A DNA stretch of 31,941 nucleotides, taken from a virus. The DNA is taken from positions 1 to 31,941 of the IMG/VR virus record IMGVR_UViG_3300047557_001664; one strand, given 5' to 3'. The notes beneath the pieces were generated by a model. The model was given only the letters and a program-made list of their open reading frames with translations. It ran no database searches and was not told the origin of the DNA. The translations under genes were made by a program, and so were the position numbers. Of this stretch, positions 6,506 through 12,656 are shown in pieces; positions within the stretch are counted from its first letter, which is position 1; every line of letters starts with the position of its first letter.

Positions 6506-6607
6506 TCAGTGGTGGAAGTGCAAATCGACCACAGAACCAGACGCTCGATAAGGTTGCTTCGAAAAAGCATGTTCCTTTAAGGAATCCCTTTTTTCTATAC
6601 CGCTCAT
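6506..6607 (-). CDS. possible 33-residue protein
   Basis: A frame beginning MSGIEKRDSLKEHAF and ending VVDLHFHH. A GGTG element lies 6 nt before the ATG. An upstream in-frame ATG at 6619 is possible. The His-rich end is unusual. Support is only the ribosome-binding site and the otherwise empty gap (6457-6649). Confidence 0.3.
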   Translation of the reverse strand: MSGIEKRDSLKEHAFSKQPYRASGSVVDLHFHH

Positions 6608-6649
6608 CGATTTCACCATAACACACACTACACACTGCCTTGTAGTGCC

Positions 6650-6796
6650 CTATGCACCCTCAGGGCGCCCGTATTGCTCTAGTACATTGGCCACAGTGAT
6701 TGCAGCAAGCCCCAGTCTATCGGCAATGGCCGTTACACTCAGGCCGGCATCATTCAACTCTAGCACCTCAACGATTAAGTTCTTGTAATAGCCCAT
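6650..6796 (-). CDS. 48-residue helix-turn-helix protein
   Basis: After an N-terminal helix, LSVTAIADRLGLAAITVANV fits a helix-turn-helix with recognition helix AAITVANVLEQYG. It probably binds DNA as a small regulator. The start overlaps the end of the upstream gene by 29 nt. This stretch is more GC-rich than most of the window. Confidence 0.6.
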   Translation of the reverse strand: MGYYKNLIVEVLELNDAGLSVTAIADRLGLAAITVANVLEQYGRPEGA

Positions 6797-6977
6797 TGAT
6801 TTCCTCTTCCTCATCATGTATATTCACAGCAGGCGGCTTACGGGTATTTGGATTTTCCCCGTACAGTGTCACATCACCATTTTTTCCACCTGCCACCACT
6901 GTACGTGGGGCCATGTATTGCGTAAACTCATCAGCAGCGGCCATGGCCTCAGCATCAGTGAACAGTGCCTTTTTCAT
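6768..6977 (-). CDS. hypothetical protein, MK-ALFT family member 1
   Basis: 69 residues starting MKKALFTDAEAMAA, then GGKNGDVTLYG and an acidic end. The N-terminus resembles that of the next upstream gene (MKALFTEAEVAEA), suggesting a tandem duplication. Start and upstream stop overlap as TAATG. No family recognised. Confidence 0.65.
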   Translation of the reverse strand: MKKALFTDAEAMAAADEFTQYMAPRTVVAGGKNGDVTLYGENPNTRKPPAVNIHDEEEEINGLLQELNR

Positions 6978-7150
6978 TATGCAAAGGCCTTTCGTGGATA
7001 GCCGGCGGCAATACCACCAGTGCCCTTCACAAAGCCCTTAGAGGCCTTAGCACGGCATACTGGCTTTTTGGCCTTACGGGGTTTGCATAGTGTAGCACCC
7101 ATGCCCTTAGTGGCCTCTGCTACCTCTGCTTCAGTGAATAGTGCTTTCAT
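6977..7150 (-). CDS. 57-residue basic protein, MK-ALFT family member 2
   Basis: Starts MKALFTEAEVAEATKG and becomes strongly basic (CKPRKAKKPVCRAKASKG), ending GYPRKAFA. The GGAG box lies 7 nt ahead. The basic middle could bind nucleic acid. Shared N-terminus with the neighbour at 6768-6977. Confidence 0.6.
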   Translation of the reverse strand: MKALFTEAEVAEATKGMGATLCKPRKAKKPVCRAKASKGFVKGTGGIAAGYPRKAFA

Positions 7151-7160
7151 TATATGCTCC

Positions 7161-7295
7161 TTATAGTTTCCACGCTGTAATAGCGGCCTTTACATCGGCC
7201 ACTGCAAGATTCAGTGCCCATGCAATGTGGCCATATGAGCGGCCTTCATACAGCATGGTCGAAATGGCATTCAATGTTTCACGGCGGACAATCAT
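7161..7295 (-). CDS. 44-residue helix-turn-helix-like protein
   Basis: Starts at the second of two ATGs, 5 nt after GGAG. The sequence EGRSYGHIAWALNLAVADVK fits a helix-turn-helix, like the protein at 6650-6796. It is the first gene after the promoter at 7325-7353. Confidence 0.55.
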   Translation of the reverse strand: MIVRRETLNAISTMLYEGRSYGHIAWALNLAVADVKAAITAWKL

Positions 7296-7324
7296 CATCA
7301 CTCCTTTATCATCACCACACAGGC

Positions 7325-7353
7325 ATTATACAAAAACCACTGGATTCTGTCAA
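7325..7353 (-). promoter_or_regulatory. consensus sigma70 promoter
   Basis: TTGACA (7348-7353), 17-bp spacer, TATAAT (7325-7330), a perfect match. The start codon at 7295 is 29 nt beyond the -10 box. It drives the small helix-turn-helix and MK-ALFT genes. Confidence 0.92.
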
Positions 7354-7368
7354 CCAGCGGATCGGCAA

Positions 7369-7461
7369 TTATGCGCCTTTTCTGTCACGATAGGCATCCC
7401 ACAAAATATACGCCATTGCAAAAGGTGCAATTATCACAAAAACAAGTGCCGCTGCATCCAT
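7369..7461 (-). CDS. 30-residue membrane peptide
   Basis: MDAAALVFVIIAPFAMAYIL is one membrane helix, followed by a charged tail WDAYRDRKGA. GGAGG lies 7 nt upstream and the start overlaps the upstream TAA (TAATG). Unknown function. Confidence 0.6.
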   Translation of the reverse strand: MDAAALVFVIIAPFAMAYILWDAYRDRKGA

Positions 7462-7634
7462 TACGCTGCCTCCATTAATTGATAACCTTCGACCACATTA
7501 AACAAATTTTCACGCTGCCAGTCCCAGGTGTCCGATACACGATTGCACACTGGCCCCACACGAACTGTCGTACCATCAGCAAATTGCAACTCAGTACGCC
7601 AGCCACCCACGATAGAAATAGTTGTCACTTTCAT
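7461..7634 (-). CDS. 57-residue hypothetical protein
   Basis: Starts MKVTTISIVGGWRTELQFAD; a small beta-rich soluble protein with a Trp-rich middle (SDTWDWQRE). No good ribosome-binding site, but the start is 4 nt after the stop of the 28-residue gene, suggesting coupling. No family recognised. Confidence 0.6.
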   Translation of the reverse strand: MKVTTISIVGGWRTELQFADGTTVRVGPVCNRVSDTWDWQRENLFNVVEGYQLMEAA

Positions 7635-7638
7635 ATTA

Positions 7639-7725
7639 TCAGCCCAGAGTAGTAACAGCACCAGGGGCAGCAGCCAGAACACCCCACACCATCAAAGCCG
7701 CAAACAGTATCAAAATCGCAAACAT
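7639..7725 (-). CDS. 28-residue membrane peptide
   Basis: MFAILILFAALMVWGVLAAA is a membrane helix. The start has a strong GAGGAG box 6 nt upstream and is the first frame after the promoter at 7760-7788. Confidence 0.55.
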   Translation of the reverse strand: MFAILILFAALMVWGVLAAAPGAVTTLG

Positions 7726-7759
7726 TTCAAACTCCTCAATATCAACTCATCACGGTTAG

Positions 7760-7788
7760 ATTATGGCGGAATAGGCGGGCTTTGTCAA
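7760..7788 (-). promoter_or_regulatory. sigma70 promoter
   Basis: TTGACA (7783-7788), 17-bp spacer, CATAAT (7760-7765). The flanks (CATCACGGT, ATTATGGCGGAA on the plus strand) are closely shared with the promoter at 11659-11687, so this is a repeated cassette. Confidence 0.82.
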
Positions 7789-7817
7789 CCACTTTGTGCG
7801 GTGTTGTCATTGTGCTA

Positions 7818-7934
7818 CTAGGTGTAGTGGTGTGCAGTGCGAATATTGCAACATTTAGTATGCCGCTGCCACACACGGTTCCAGCACGCCATAAATAGTG
7901 CGTTTACATCCCACAATATCCCACTTTCCCACAC
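7818..7934 (-). CDS. possible 38-residue protein with GTG start
   Basis: GTG overlaps the upstream TAG (TAGTG). The peptide contains WDVNALFMACWNRVWQRH, which looks protein-like with Trp and Cys enrichment. There is no separate ribosome-binding site. It ends just before the promoter at 7760-7788. Confidence 0.4.
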   Translation of the reverse strand: MWESGILWDVNALFMACWNRVWQRHTKCCNIRTAHHYT

Positions 7935-8158
7935 TATTTCACACGGAAATATACCAGCCTGGATTCCTCTACACGAAATGCATACTCACGGATACCAGCG
8001 GCTTCCTCTCTATATCTTATCACGAAATTTCTTCGTGCGGAAACAGAGGATAGTGTTCTATGTGGTAGAAAATTTTCTTGAATATATCTGGCTGAATGCG
8101 TTTCGGCATATTGTCGGACGATTTTATCTTCTGTAATTTTCCAGGGTACTCTTTTCAT
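7934..8158 (-). CDS. Myb/SANT-like helix-turn-helix protein
   Basis: 74 residues beginning MKRVPWKITEDKIVRQYAET, then YIQENFLPHRTLSSVSARR. The pattern of a Trp, an acidic helix and a basic recognition helix resembles small phage SANT/Myb-like DNA-binding proteins. GGAG lies 8 nt upstream; the start overlaps the previous TAA. Confidence 0.65.
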   Translation of the reverse strand: MKRVPWKITEDKIVRQYAETHSARYIQENFLPHRTLSSVSARRNFVIRYREEAAGIREYAFRVEESRLVYFRVK

Positions 8159-8358
8159 TATGCAGTCTCCGCAGCATCTTTGGCAATGAGCCTTGCCCAC
8201 CGCTTATGGAATCGTTGTATATCTTGCATCACCTTATGGGGGTGCTGTCCGTATATAAATGCTATCATGGCCAACTCAGCGGTACTATTACTATCGACCG
8301 TTAGCATTTTAGCAGCCATCTCCACGGCATCATTATAGGTTTTGGTTTTGAATTTCAT
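8158..8358 (-). CDS. 66-residue hypothetical protein
   Basis: An all-helical, basic protein: MKFKTKTYNDAVEMAAKML… then HKVMQDIQRFHKRWARLIA. GTGAAG lies upstream. Coupled to the SANT-like gene that follows. Function unknown. Confidence 0.65.
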   Translation of the reverse strand: MKFKTKTYNDAVEMAAKMLTVDSNSTAELAMIAFIYGQHPHKVMQDIQRFHKRWARLIAKDAAETA

Positions 8359-8473
8359 TTGATAAACTTCACTGGTTTCGATAATTAAGCACGTAGTTAA
8401 GAGGCGGTCATGCTATCACACACATTATCGATGGGGCACCATGCACCAGCAGCATCGGTTGAAAGTGACCGCT

Positions 8474-8632
8474 TTAGTATACCTCACGCTCAAATACATC
8501 AAATTCATCGATGGTGCCGTCGAATACTAGCCCTTCGCCGTATGCTATGGCATCATTGTATTTGTTGAATACACGGAGGACGGTATCTCCCTCATAGGCT
8601 TCACATTCTACTACAATGAAAACTTTAGTCAT
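8474..8632 (-). CDS. 52-residue conserved phage protein (DUF7336-like)
   Basis: Starts MTKVFIVVECEAYEGDTVLR and has VFNKYNDAIAYGE, a pattern I associate with small DUF7336-type phage proteins of unknown function. Start overlaps the upstream TAA. The 115 bases after it (8359-8473) hold no convincing gene. Confidence 0.6.
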   Translation of the reverse strand: MTKVFIVVECEAYEGDTVLRVFNKYNDAIAYGEGLVFDGTIDEFDVFEREVY

Positions 8633-8829
8633 TATGCAATCTCCGTATAGTGGTCTATTCTGGCATCAAATTGTTCTAGTGCTTCATAGTATTCGGTGTT
8701 CAGGAGTGTAACAGTCCGACGATAGAGTCCTGTACCAATTTCCAGTTCGTAGGCATACTCGCCGGTACGCCAGAGGATTACACGCTCATCACGGCCGTTT
8801 CGCCCGTCTATAATATACTGTATGCTCAT
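8632..8829 (-). CDS. 65-residue hypothetical protein
   Basis: Starts MSIQYIIDGRNGRDERVILW, chosen because GGAG lies 6 nt upstream; an in-frame ATG four codons earlier lacks one. Beta strands then a helical acidic end. First gene after the promoter at 8861-8889. Confidence 0.65.
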   Translation of the reverse strand: MSIQYIIDGRNGRDERVILWRTGEYAYELEIGTGLYRRTVTLLNTEYYEALEQFDARIDHYTEIA

Positions 8830-8860
8830 TTGCTTCTCCAATTCATCTCACTATGGACAT

Positions 8861-8889
8861 AGTATAGTGGAAATTGGTAGGATTGTCAA
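8861..8889 (-). promoter_or_regulatory. sigma70 promoter
   Basis: TTGACA (8884-8889), 17-bp spacer, TATACT (8861-8866). The start at 8829 is 31 nt beyond the -10 box. Confidence 0.85.
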
Positions 8890-8897
8890 GTGGCTTG

Positions 8898-8947
8898 TGA
8901 TACTCGGAGGTTGCAGGAATAGCAAGAAAATGATACTTGGAGGTTAC
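8898..8947. repeat. 17-bp direct repeat pair
   Basis: TGATACTCGGAGGTTGC at 8898 and TGATACTTGGAGGTTAC at 8931 differ at two positions and are 33 bp apart start to start. They lie between the lipoprotein gene and the promoter at 8861-8889. Possible binding sites upstream of the promoter, or a remnant of a local duplication. Confidence 0.4.
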
Positions 8948-8951
8948 TTGC

Positions 8952-9095
8952 TTATTTGCTACTACATATGATTTTGTTATCTTTTAGACAATGGTTCTGG
9001 CTGGTGTTGGACTCTGAGATTACTCGGATTGTAATCATGTGGTGGGTGCAGGCGGACAGCAGTGGTAATGCTATAATGACGATATATTTGACCAT
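8952..9095 (-). CDS. small lipoprotein
   Basis: 47 residues. MVKYIVIIALPLLSACTHH is a signal peptide with lipobox LSAC; lipidated Cys16 would leave a 32-residue mature chain (Cys16 included). The ribosome-binding site is weak, and the start lies inside the 3' end of the MazG-like gene. Phage lipoproteins of this size include Rz1-type lysis proteins and superinfection-exclusion proteins such as T5 Llp; nothing here decides between them. Confidence 0.6.
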   Translation of the reverse strand: MVKYIVIIALPLLSACTHHMITIRVISESNTSQNHCLKDNKIICSSK

Positions 9096-9334
9096 AGTTT
9101 TAACTTTTCTCGTTTGGCTCGGGCATAATGCTGGAGGCGGAGTGGTTTGATTATACCTTGCTCGATACACAGGTCAATCATACACTGAAGGTCGCCTAGT
9201 TCTTTGTGTAGCGTTTCAATGCTAGACTCGCCTGTAATTGAATTGTGGTTATCAATGCCGAATCGGTGTATCTTTGAGATTGCATGGATTACTTCGGCGG
9301 CTTCCTCTTGGAGAATGACTAGGGTTTCGTTCAT
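9071..9334 (-). CDS. MazG-like nucleotide pyrophosphohydrolase
   Basis: 87 residues, all helical. EEAAEVIHAISKI followed by ELGDLQCMID matches the EExxE and ExxD metal-binding motifs of the all-alpha NTP pyrophosphatase (MazG) superfamily, with Glu10, Glu11, Glu14, Glu45 and Asp48. Known members hydrolyse NTPs, dNTPs or (p)ppGpp-related substrates. Phage versions are common, and the substrate here is unknown. Start overlaps the upstream TGA. Confidence 0.75.
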   Translation of the reverse strand: MNETLVILQEEAAEVIHAISKIHRFGIDNHNSITGESSIETLHKELGDLQCMIDLCIEQGIIKPLRLQHYARAKREKLKLWSNISSL

Positions 9335-9561
9335 TCTTTGGCTCCAAAATGTTCTAGTATAGCAGCGGCATAATATGTCGGTCTTTTGTCAATTTCAAGT
9401 CCGATCTTACGCTCAATGGCATTATCATACATTACCTTTACACATTCTCGCACAATCAAATCGGCGAACTTTTCTGTATCAAAGTAAGTAAATCGATTTA
9501 GACCCATAATGCCAGGTATAAACCCAGCCTGTTCAGCCAGGTCTTTGATTCGCTCATTCAT
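9331..9561 (-). CDS. phage FAELIVREC-family protein, copy 1
   Basis: 76 residues from MNERIKDLAEQAGF, with TEKFADLIVRECVKVM and the ending ILEHFG. This family (N-terminal NERI, central F-A-x-LIVREC, C-terminal HFG) is frequent and often multi-copy in T4-like phages; function unknown. Two more copies lie at 9835 and 10567. Confidence 0.8.
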   Translation of the reverse strand: MNERIKDLAEQAGFIPGIMGLNRFTYFDTEKFADLIVRECVKVMYDNAIERKIGLEIDKRPTYYAAAILEHFGAKE

Positions 9562-9731
9562 TAGTTCTTGTCCACTGGTACGGCAATGATTGTGCAATGA
9601 ACATTTCGTGGCAGTTCTTTTTGACATTCAGTGACGGCTACTTTTCTATCATAATCGCCTACCATGTAGCCCACCAGACCACCAAAAATAAAACCGATTG
9701 CTACAAAAAATGCTACGGCAACTTCATCCAT
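9561..9731 (-). CDS. 56-residue single-pass membrane protein
   Basis: Starts MDEVAVAFFVAIGFIFGGLV, one glycine-rich membrane helix, then a polar domain of about 35 residues with two cysteines. Its TAA overlaps the next ATG (TAATG). Unknown function. Confidence 0.6.
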   Translation of the reverse strand: MDEVAVAFFVAIGFIFGGLVGYMVGDYDRKVAVTECQKELPRNVHCTIIAVPVDKN

Positions 9732-9734
9732 TTT

Positions 9735-9842
9735 TCAACTCCAAAGATATTTTATCATTGAGGCTATAGCCAGCAAATAAGTCAAGCCTTTACCGATTGT
9801 AAATAATCCCACCCACCACATTTCCATTTCACGTTCAGTCAT
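9735..9842 (-). CDS. 35-residue membrane peptide
   Basis: MTEREMEMWWVGLFTIGKGL then LTYLLAIASMIKYLW, one membrane helix. GGAG lies 6 nt before the ATG, and the frame overlaps the end of the preceding gene. Unknown function. Confidence 0.55.
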   Translation of the reverse strand: MTEREMEMWWVGLFTIGKGLTYLLAIASMIKYLWS

Positions 9843-10056
9843 TGTCAACTCCAAAGTGTTCTTTTGTTTTCCAAATCGCAAAGTCTAAATCACCATCACA
9901 GTTTTCCATGGTATTCAAACATTCTCGGACAATCAACTCGGCAAACTTTTCAACATCATTGTAAAGTAATGACATATCGGCTAGACTTTTTCTATCATAA
10001 TGATTCATCCAGTAATTAGCCTTTTGTTGACAAAGTTGTCGAATTCGTCCGTTCAT
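9835..10056 (-). CDS. phage FAELIVREC-family protein, copy 2
   Basis: 73 residues from MNGRIRQLCQQKANYW, with VEKFAELIVRECLNTM and ending KEHFGVDND. Clear paralogue of the proteins at 9331 and 10567. ATG overlaps the upstream TGA. Confidence 0.8.
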   Translation of the reverse strand: MNGRIRQLCQQKANYWMNHYDRKSLADMSLLYNDVEKFAELIVRECLNTMENCDGDLDFAIWKTKEHFGVDND

Positions 10057-10328
10057 CGTCGTCCCCAATGACCGCCACCATAATTCATATCTCTACCATC
10101 TCGTAATTTTTCGTTCTCCATTCTTTTATACTCTTTTTCACACATCGATTCAAACTCTTTGAGCCTATCAATTTCATTTGCAGCCTCTTCTAACAGGTCG
10201 GCTATGCGGTCGGGTTTGTTTTCTTGCACACTCTTGCGGTCTGCTATGTTTCGCCGAATCTCGGCTCGTTTTCGCAGGCGGTAGACTAAACTTTGCTCAG
10301 ATACAGGTAGGTGGCTTTCGTCATTCAT
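10053..10328 (-). CDS. hypothetical coiled-coil protein
   Basis: 91 residues, mainly helical. RIADLLEEAANEIDRLKEFE and the following charged region suggest a coiled coil; the end is Gly/His-rich (NYGGGHWGRR). The start overlaps the upstream stop. No family recognised. Confidence 0.7.
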   Translation of the reverse strand: MNDESHLPVSEQSLVYRLRKRAEIRRNIADRKSVQENKPDRIADLLEEAANEIDRLKEFESMCEKEYKRMENEKLRDGRDMNYGGGHWGRR

Positions 10329-10570
10329 TCTATCAATGTCCTATTTTGAATGTCCCAGAATCTTTGTGTGGCTTCTTTGGCAAATTCCATTGAAATGTAT
10401 TGACCCAGGTGTTTTTCATCTTGAACGGTGAAACTGTATTCGCCGATATACACCAGAGATATCCATACCTCTTGCAGTGCAATCTTACTGACGGTGCCGA
10501 CGATCTTGCCGGTGGCTACATTGTAGTAATAATACCTATCACCAAATCGTTCCCACTTGTATTCATTCAT
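10325..10570 (-). CDS. conserved phage protein
   Basis: 81 residues: MNEYKWERFGDRYYYYNVAT then KIVGTVSKIA, and ending EATQRFWDIQNRTLIE. I recognise this as a widespread phage protein, often next to FAELIVREC-family genes. Beta-rich with a helical end; function unknown. Confidence 0.82.
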   Translation of the reverse strand: MNEYKWERFGDRYYYYNVATGKIVGTVSKIALQEVWISLVYIGEYSFTVQDEKHLGQYISMEFAKEATQRFWDIQNRTLIE

Positions 10571-10824
10571 GGTGTATCATACTTTCGACCGTATTGTGTA
10601 TGATGCCCCTGTGGATCAGGAGCAGGATATTTTACATCACTCTCGGTGGGTAGATTGTATGCACTCAGTATGTTTTTACGGTCGGCCTTGGCCATGCATA
10701 GGGATGCACAGTGAGTGACAATCAGTTCGGCAAACTTTTCAAGGCAGACAATTTGCTTGGTGCTAGTAAGATACTCCACACTGATACTAGCCTCAGCAGC
10801 AAATTTATTTAATTGCTCGTTCAT
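10567..10824 (-). CDS. phage FAELIVREC-family protein, copy 3
   Basis: 85 residues from MNEQLNKFAAEASISVEYL, with CLEKFAELIVTHCASLCMAK. It diverges after the core and ends in a Pro/His-rich tail in place of the usual HFG end. Start and stop overlap its neighbours. Confidence 0.75.
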   Translation of the reverse strand: MNEQLNKFAAEASISVEYLTSTKQIVCLEKFAELIVTHCASLCMAKADRKNILSAYNLPTESDVKYPAPDPQGHHTQYGRKYDTP

Positions 10825-11054
10825 GCCGGCACGCCTGGTAGATTAGCAGCAGCCTTAGCAGCCAGTTCGGCTATTGCACGACCAGCAGATTTACGGCTTT
10901 CTGAAAATGCATAGTCATTACTTAGACTATTGTAGCCGTCATAAAACTTCCACACACCATTCTCCAAAACTTCTACCTTAACATCATACAGTACATCAAA
11001 AGGTGAACCGTCATGTACGATTCGTACCTTACCAAAATCATGCGCTACATACAT
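10821..11054 (-). CDS. hypothetical protein
   Basis: 77 residues from MYVAHDFGKVRIVHDG, chosen for GGAG 6 nt upstream. The N-terminal two-thirds is beta-rich. The end is Ala-rich and helical (GRAIAELAAKAAANL), possibly amphipathic. No family recognised. Confidence 0.7.
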   Translation of the reverse strand: MYVAHDFGKVRIVHDGSPFDVLYDVKVEVLENGVWKFYDGYNSLSNDYAFSESRKSAGRAIAELAAKAAANLPGVPA

Positions 11055-11055
11055 A

Positions 11056-11211
11056 TTAAACTCCACAAGCCTTATAAAATTTGTCAACATCAAATCGTGG
11101 ATTTGCCTCTGCACAAGCAGAACCTACTGCAACAGCCGCTTGCAGCCTTGCATGGGGATCCATGATACCAGAAATATACTTCGCCAACGCTTCAAAATGT
11201 TTCCTAGACAT
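11056..11211 (-). CDS. 51-residue conserved phage protein
   Basis: MSRKHFEALAKYISGIMDP then FDVDKFYKACGV. From memory this short family (N-terminal SRKHFEALA, C-terminal ACGV) is common in phages of proteobacteria and has no known function. Starts on the upstream TAA (TAATG). Confidence 0.75.
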   Translation of the reverse strand: MSRKHFEALAKYISGIMDPHARLQAAVAVGSACAEANPRFDVDKFYKACGV

Positions 11212-11417
11212 TACAGAACTCCTTTCACACACTCAGACTCAAGAATCACGCTTTCACGTATCTCACCGAACACCGTTATAGGATTATCCAGTGTTACATG
11301 ATGCGAAATACCACCACCGTAGGTCACACGTGATAAGCGAACTACACCAGACACGGCATAGTCACCCATATACATGCCGATCACACGCTTACCATCTAAA
11401 AATGTTTCGCCGATCAT
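11211..11417 (-). CDS. conserved hypothetical phage protein
   Basis: 68 residues, probably a small beta barrel: SGVVRLSRVTYGGGISHHVT then LDNPITVFGEIRESVILE. Similar small proteins occur widely in phages. Function unknown. Overlaps its neighbours by 4 nt or less. Confidence 0.75.
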   Translation of the reverse strand: MIGETFLDGKRVIGMYMGDYAVSGVVRLSRVTYGGGISHHVTLDNPITVFGEIRESVILESECVKGVL

Positions 11418-11626
11418 ACGATTTCCCTTCCGTCAGAACTAACTAAAACGTACTCTTCTTTAGGTGCAAACATACGGGCACCATCACGCAGAAATTGCTT
11501 CAACTCACGGCGCACCTCAGAAGGGTACTCATCTTCCATCTCAACGATAAACTGAATTGCTTCGAGCAAACCGTAGCCCCATGCATCCTGTATTACCTTT
11601 GCTTCAGCCAGTAGATTCTTGTACAT
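11414..11626 (-). CDS. hypothetical protein
   Basis: 70 residues, helical N-terminus (MYKNLLAEAKVIQDAWGYG) and short beta end (EYVLVSSDGREIV). GGAG lies 8 nt before the start. First gene after the promoter at 11659-11687. Confidence 0.7.
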   Translation of the reverse strand: MYKNLLAEAKVIQDAWGYGLLEAIQFIVEMEDEYPSEVRRELKQFLRDGARMFAPKEEYVLVSSDGREIV

Positions 11627-11658
11627 TTGTCATCTCCAAATCAAATCATCACGGTATT

Positions 11659-11687
11659 ATTATGACGGAAAGTCAGGGGTTTGTCAA
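11659..11687 (-). promoter_or_regulatory. sigma70 promoter
   Basis: TTGACA (11682-11687), 17-bp spacer, CATAAT (11659-11664). Flanks resemble the promoter at 7760-7788 (CATCACGGT and ATTATGACGGAA). The next start is 32 nt beyond the -10 box. Confidence 0.82.
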
Positions 11688-11917
11688 GGGCTATTATTTG
11701 TTTCTAAATTGATAATTGATTTCTTTTTAATACAGACAAAGCCACCTTGCTTTTCTTGCAACAGTACACCGTTGCGATTATTGCAAGCCTCTTCGGCGGC
11801 TTCAAATTGACTACGGACTACATTGTAGCCCGTAATGACGATAAGAATACATGATGCGTAAAAACCATACAGCACCACGTATTCCCAATTAATTTTCCGT
11901 AACAGGCGGTTGAACAT
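11684..11917 (-). CDS. small membrane protein
   Basis: 77 residues from MFNRLLRKINWEYVV, chosen for a GAG element about 4 nt upstream; an earlier ATG is poorer. One membrane segment (YVVLYGFYASCILIVITGY) then a polar tail with two Cys. Unknown function. Confidence 0.65.
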   Translation of the reverse strand: MFNRLLRKINWEYVVLYGFYASCILIVITGYNVVRSQFEAAEEACNNRNGVLLQEKQGGFVCIKKKSIINLETNNSP

Positions 11918-12158
11918 CGTTCTCATTTCCACTCACACATACATCACCAACAAAAATATAAACATTCGAATCAATGGACTTTTGTGCATACAATTGATTA
12001 TTATAGCACAGATAGGGGTCTTTGTATCGTTGCAATGCATAGTATGCCCCATAGCCTATGCCTGATAAAACCATCAGTATTGGAATGTATTTGATATACT
12101 TGACCAATTCGGGCATCATGCCCAATAACTTTGGCAGTATCTCCAATAACTGTCTCAC
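11889..12158 (-). CDS. membrane protein of unknown function
   Basis: 89 residues. An amphipathic N-terminus (MRQLLEILPKLLGMMPEL) precedes one membrane segment (IPILMVLSGIGYGAYYAL). A polar domain with two cysteines follows. It resembles the next gene in layout, suggesting related small envelope proteins. Confidence 0.68.
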   Translation of the reverse strand: MRQLLEILPKLLGMMPELVKYIKYIPILMVLSGIGYGAYYALQRYKDPYLCYNNQLYAQKSIDSNVYIFVGDVCVSGNENDVQPPVTEN

Positions 12159-12367
12159 TTCACTTTACCTTTGTCTTTGATTGCTTGCGATAACATGCCT
12201 TTTATAATCAATAGCACTCGACCTTTTTCCATCTCGGTCAGAGTTTTCACCAAAATTAATTTGTCGTCGTAGGATTTTGCTTCTTGTAGAAATTCGGCTG
12301 GTACTGCTAATTTTTTCTTTTTGGGTCTATGTTTTTTGAGTTCTTCTTTAGGGTCTTTTTCTGGCAT
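12155..12367 (-). CDS. basic hypothetical protein
   Basis: 70 residues. The first 20 are very basic (KKHRPKKKK), the rest helical (LILVKTLTEMEKGRVLLIIK). It may bind nucleic acid through the basic tail. It follows a large inverted repeat at 12383-12428 and has a weak ribosome-binding site. Confidence 0.65.
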   Translation of the reverse strand: MPEKDPKEELKKHRPKKKKLAVPAEFLQEAKSYDDKLILVKTLTEMEKGRVLLIIKGMLSQAIKDKGKVK

Positions 12368-12382
12368 GATTGCTTCGATTAG

Positions 12383-12428
12383 AATTATTCACCGAACCAT
12401 ATTATTATTTATGGTTTGTCGAATAATT
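12383..12428. repeat. nested inverted repeat, possible RNA hairpin
   Basis: Outer arms AATTATTC/GAATAATT and inner arms AACCATA/TATGGTT enclose an 8-nt AT-rich loop, with short unpaired bulges between them. It fills the gap between two genes. There is no U-tract on the minus strand, so it is not a standard terminator. RNA processing or a protein-binding site is possible. Confidence 0.5.
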
Positions 12429-12656
12429 TCAAACAATCTCAGGTGTAGTGACCGTAAATCCTGGCTTTGCAGCCCATAGTTTACCGAATTTGGTGCATTC
12501 TGCACCGGGACCCAATCTCATCTCACGGCAGGTTCGTTTTGTATGCTCACCATAAATTGGATCATCATATTTTACCGCCTGCGGGTGTAAACAAAAAGCC
12601 TCTTTTTCAGAGGCTTCTTGAAAGTATTTACAGTCCTTACATAACTTCATTGTCAT
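12429..12656 (-). CDS. small Cys-rich, probably zinc-binding phage protein
   Basis: 75 residues. CKDCKYF near the start, then FCLHP, CREMR and CTKFG, so five to six Cys/His positions could bind a metal. Such C-x2-C-KYF proteins occur in many phages. The ATG overlaps the upstream TGA. Function unknown. Confidence 0.72.
   Translation of the reverse strand: MTMKLCKDCKYFQEASEKEAFCLHPQAVKYDDPIYGEHTKRTCREMRLGPGAECTKFGKLWAAKPGFTVTTPEIV

Noticed and set aside
6375-6635. An 86-codon minus-strand frame running into the GIY-YIG-type gene
   Set aside because: It overlaps the well-supported gene at 5956-6456 in another frame and has no ribosome-binding site.
8359-8473. Inverted repeat GCGGTCA/TGACCGC 56 bases apart in a gene gap
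   Set aside because: Short arms and a long loop; no conserved context or promoter nearby.
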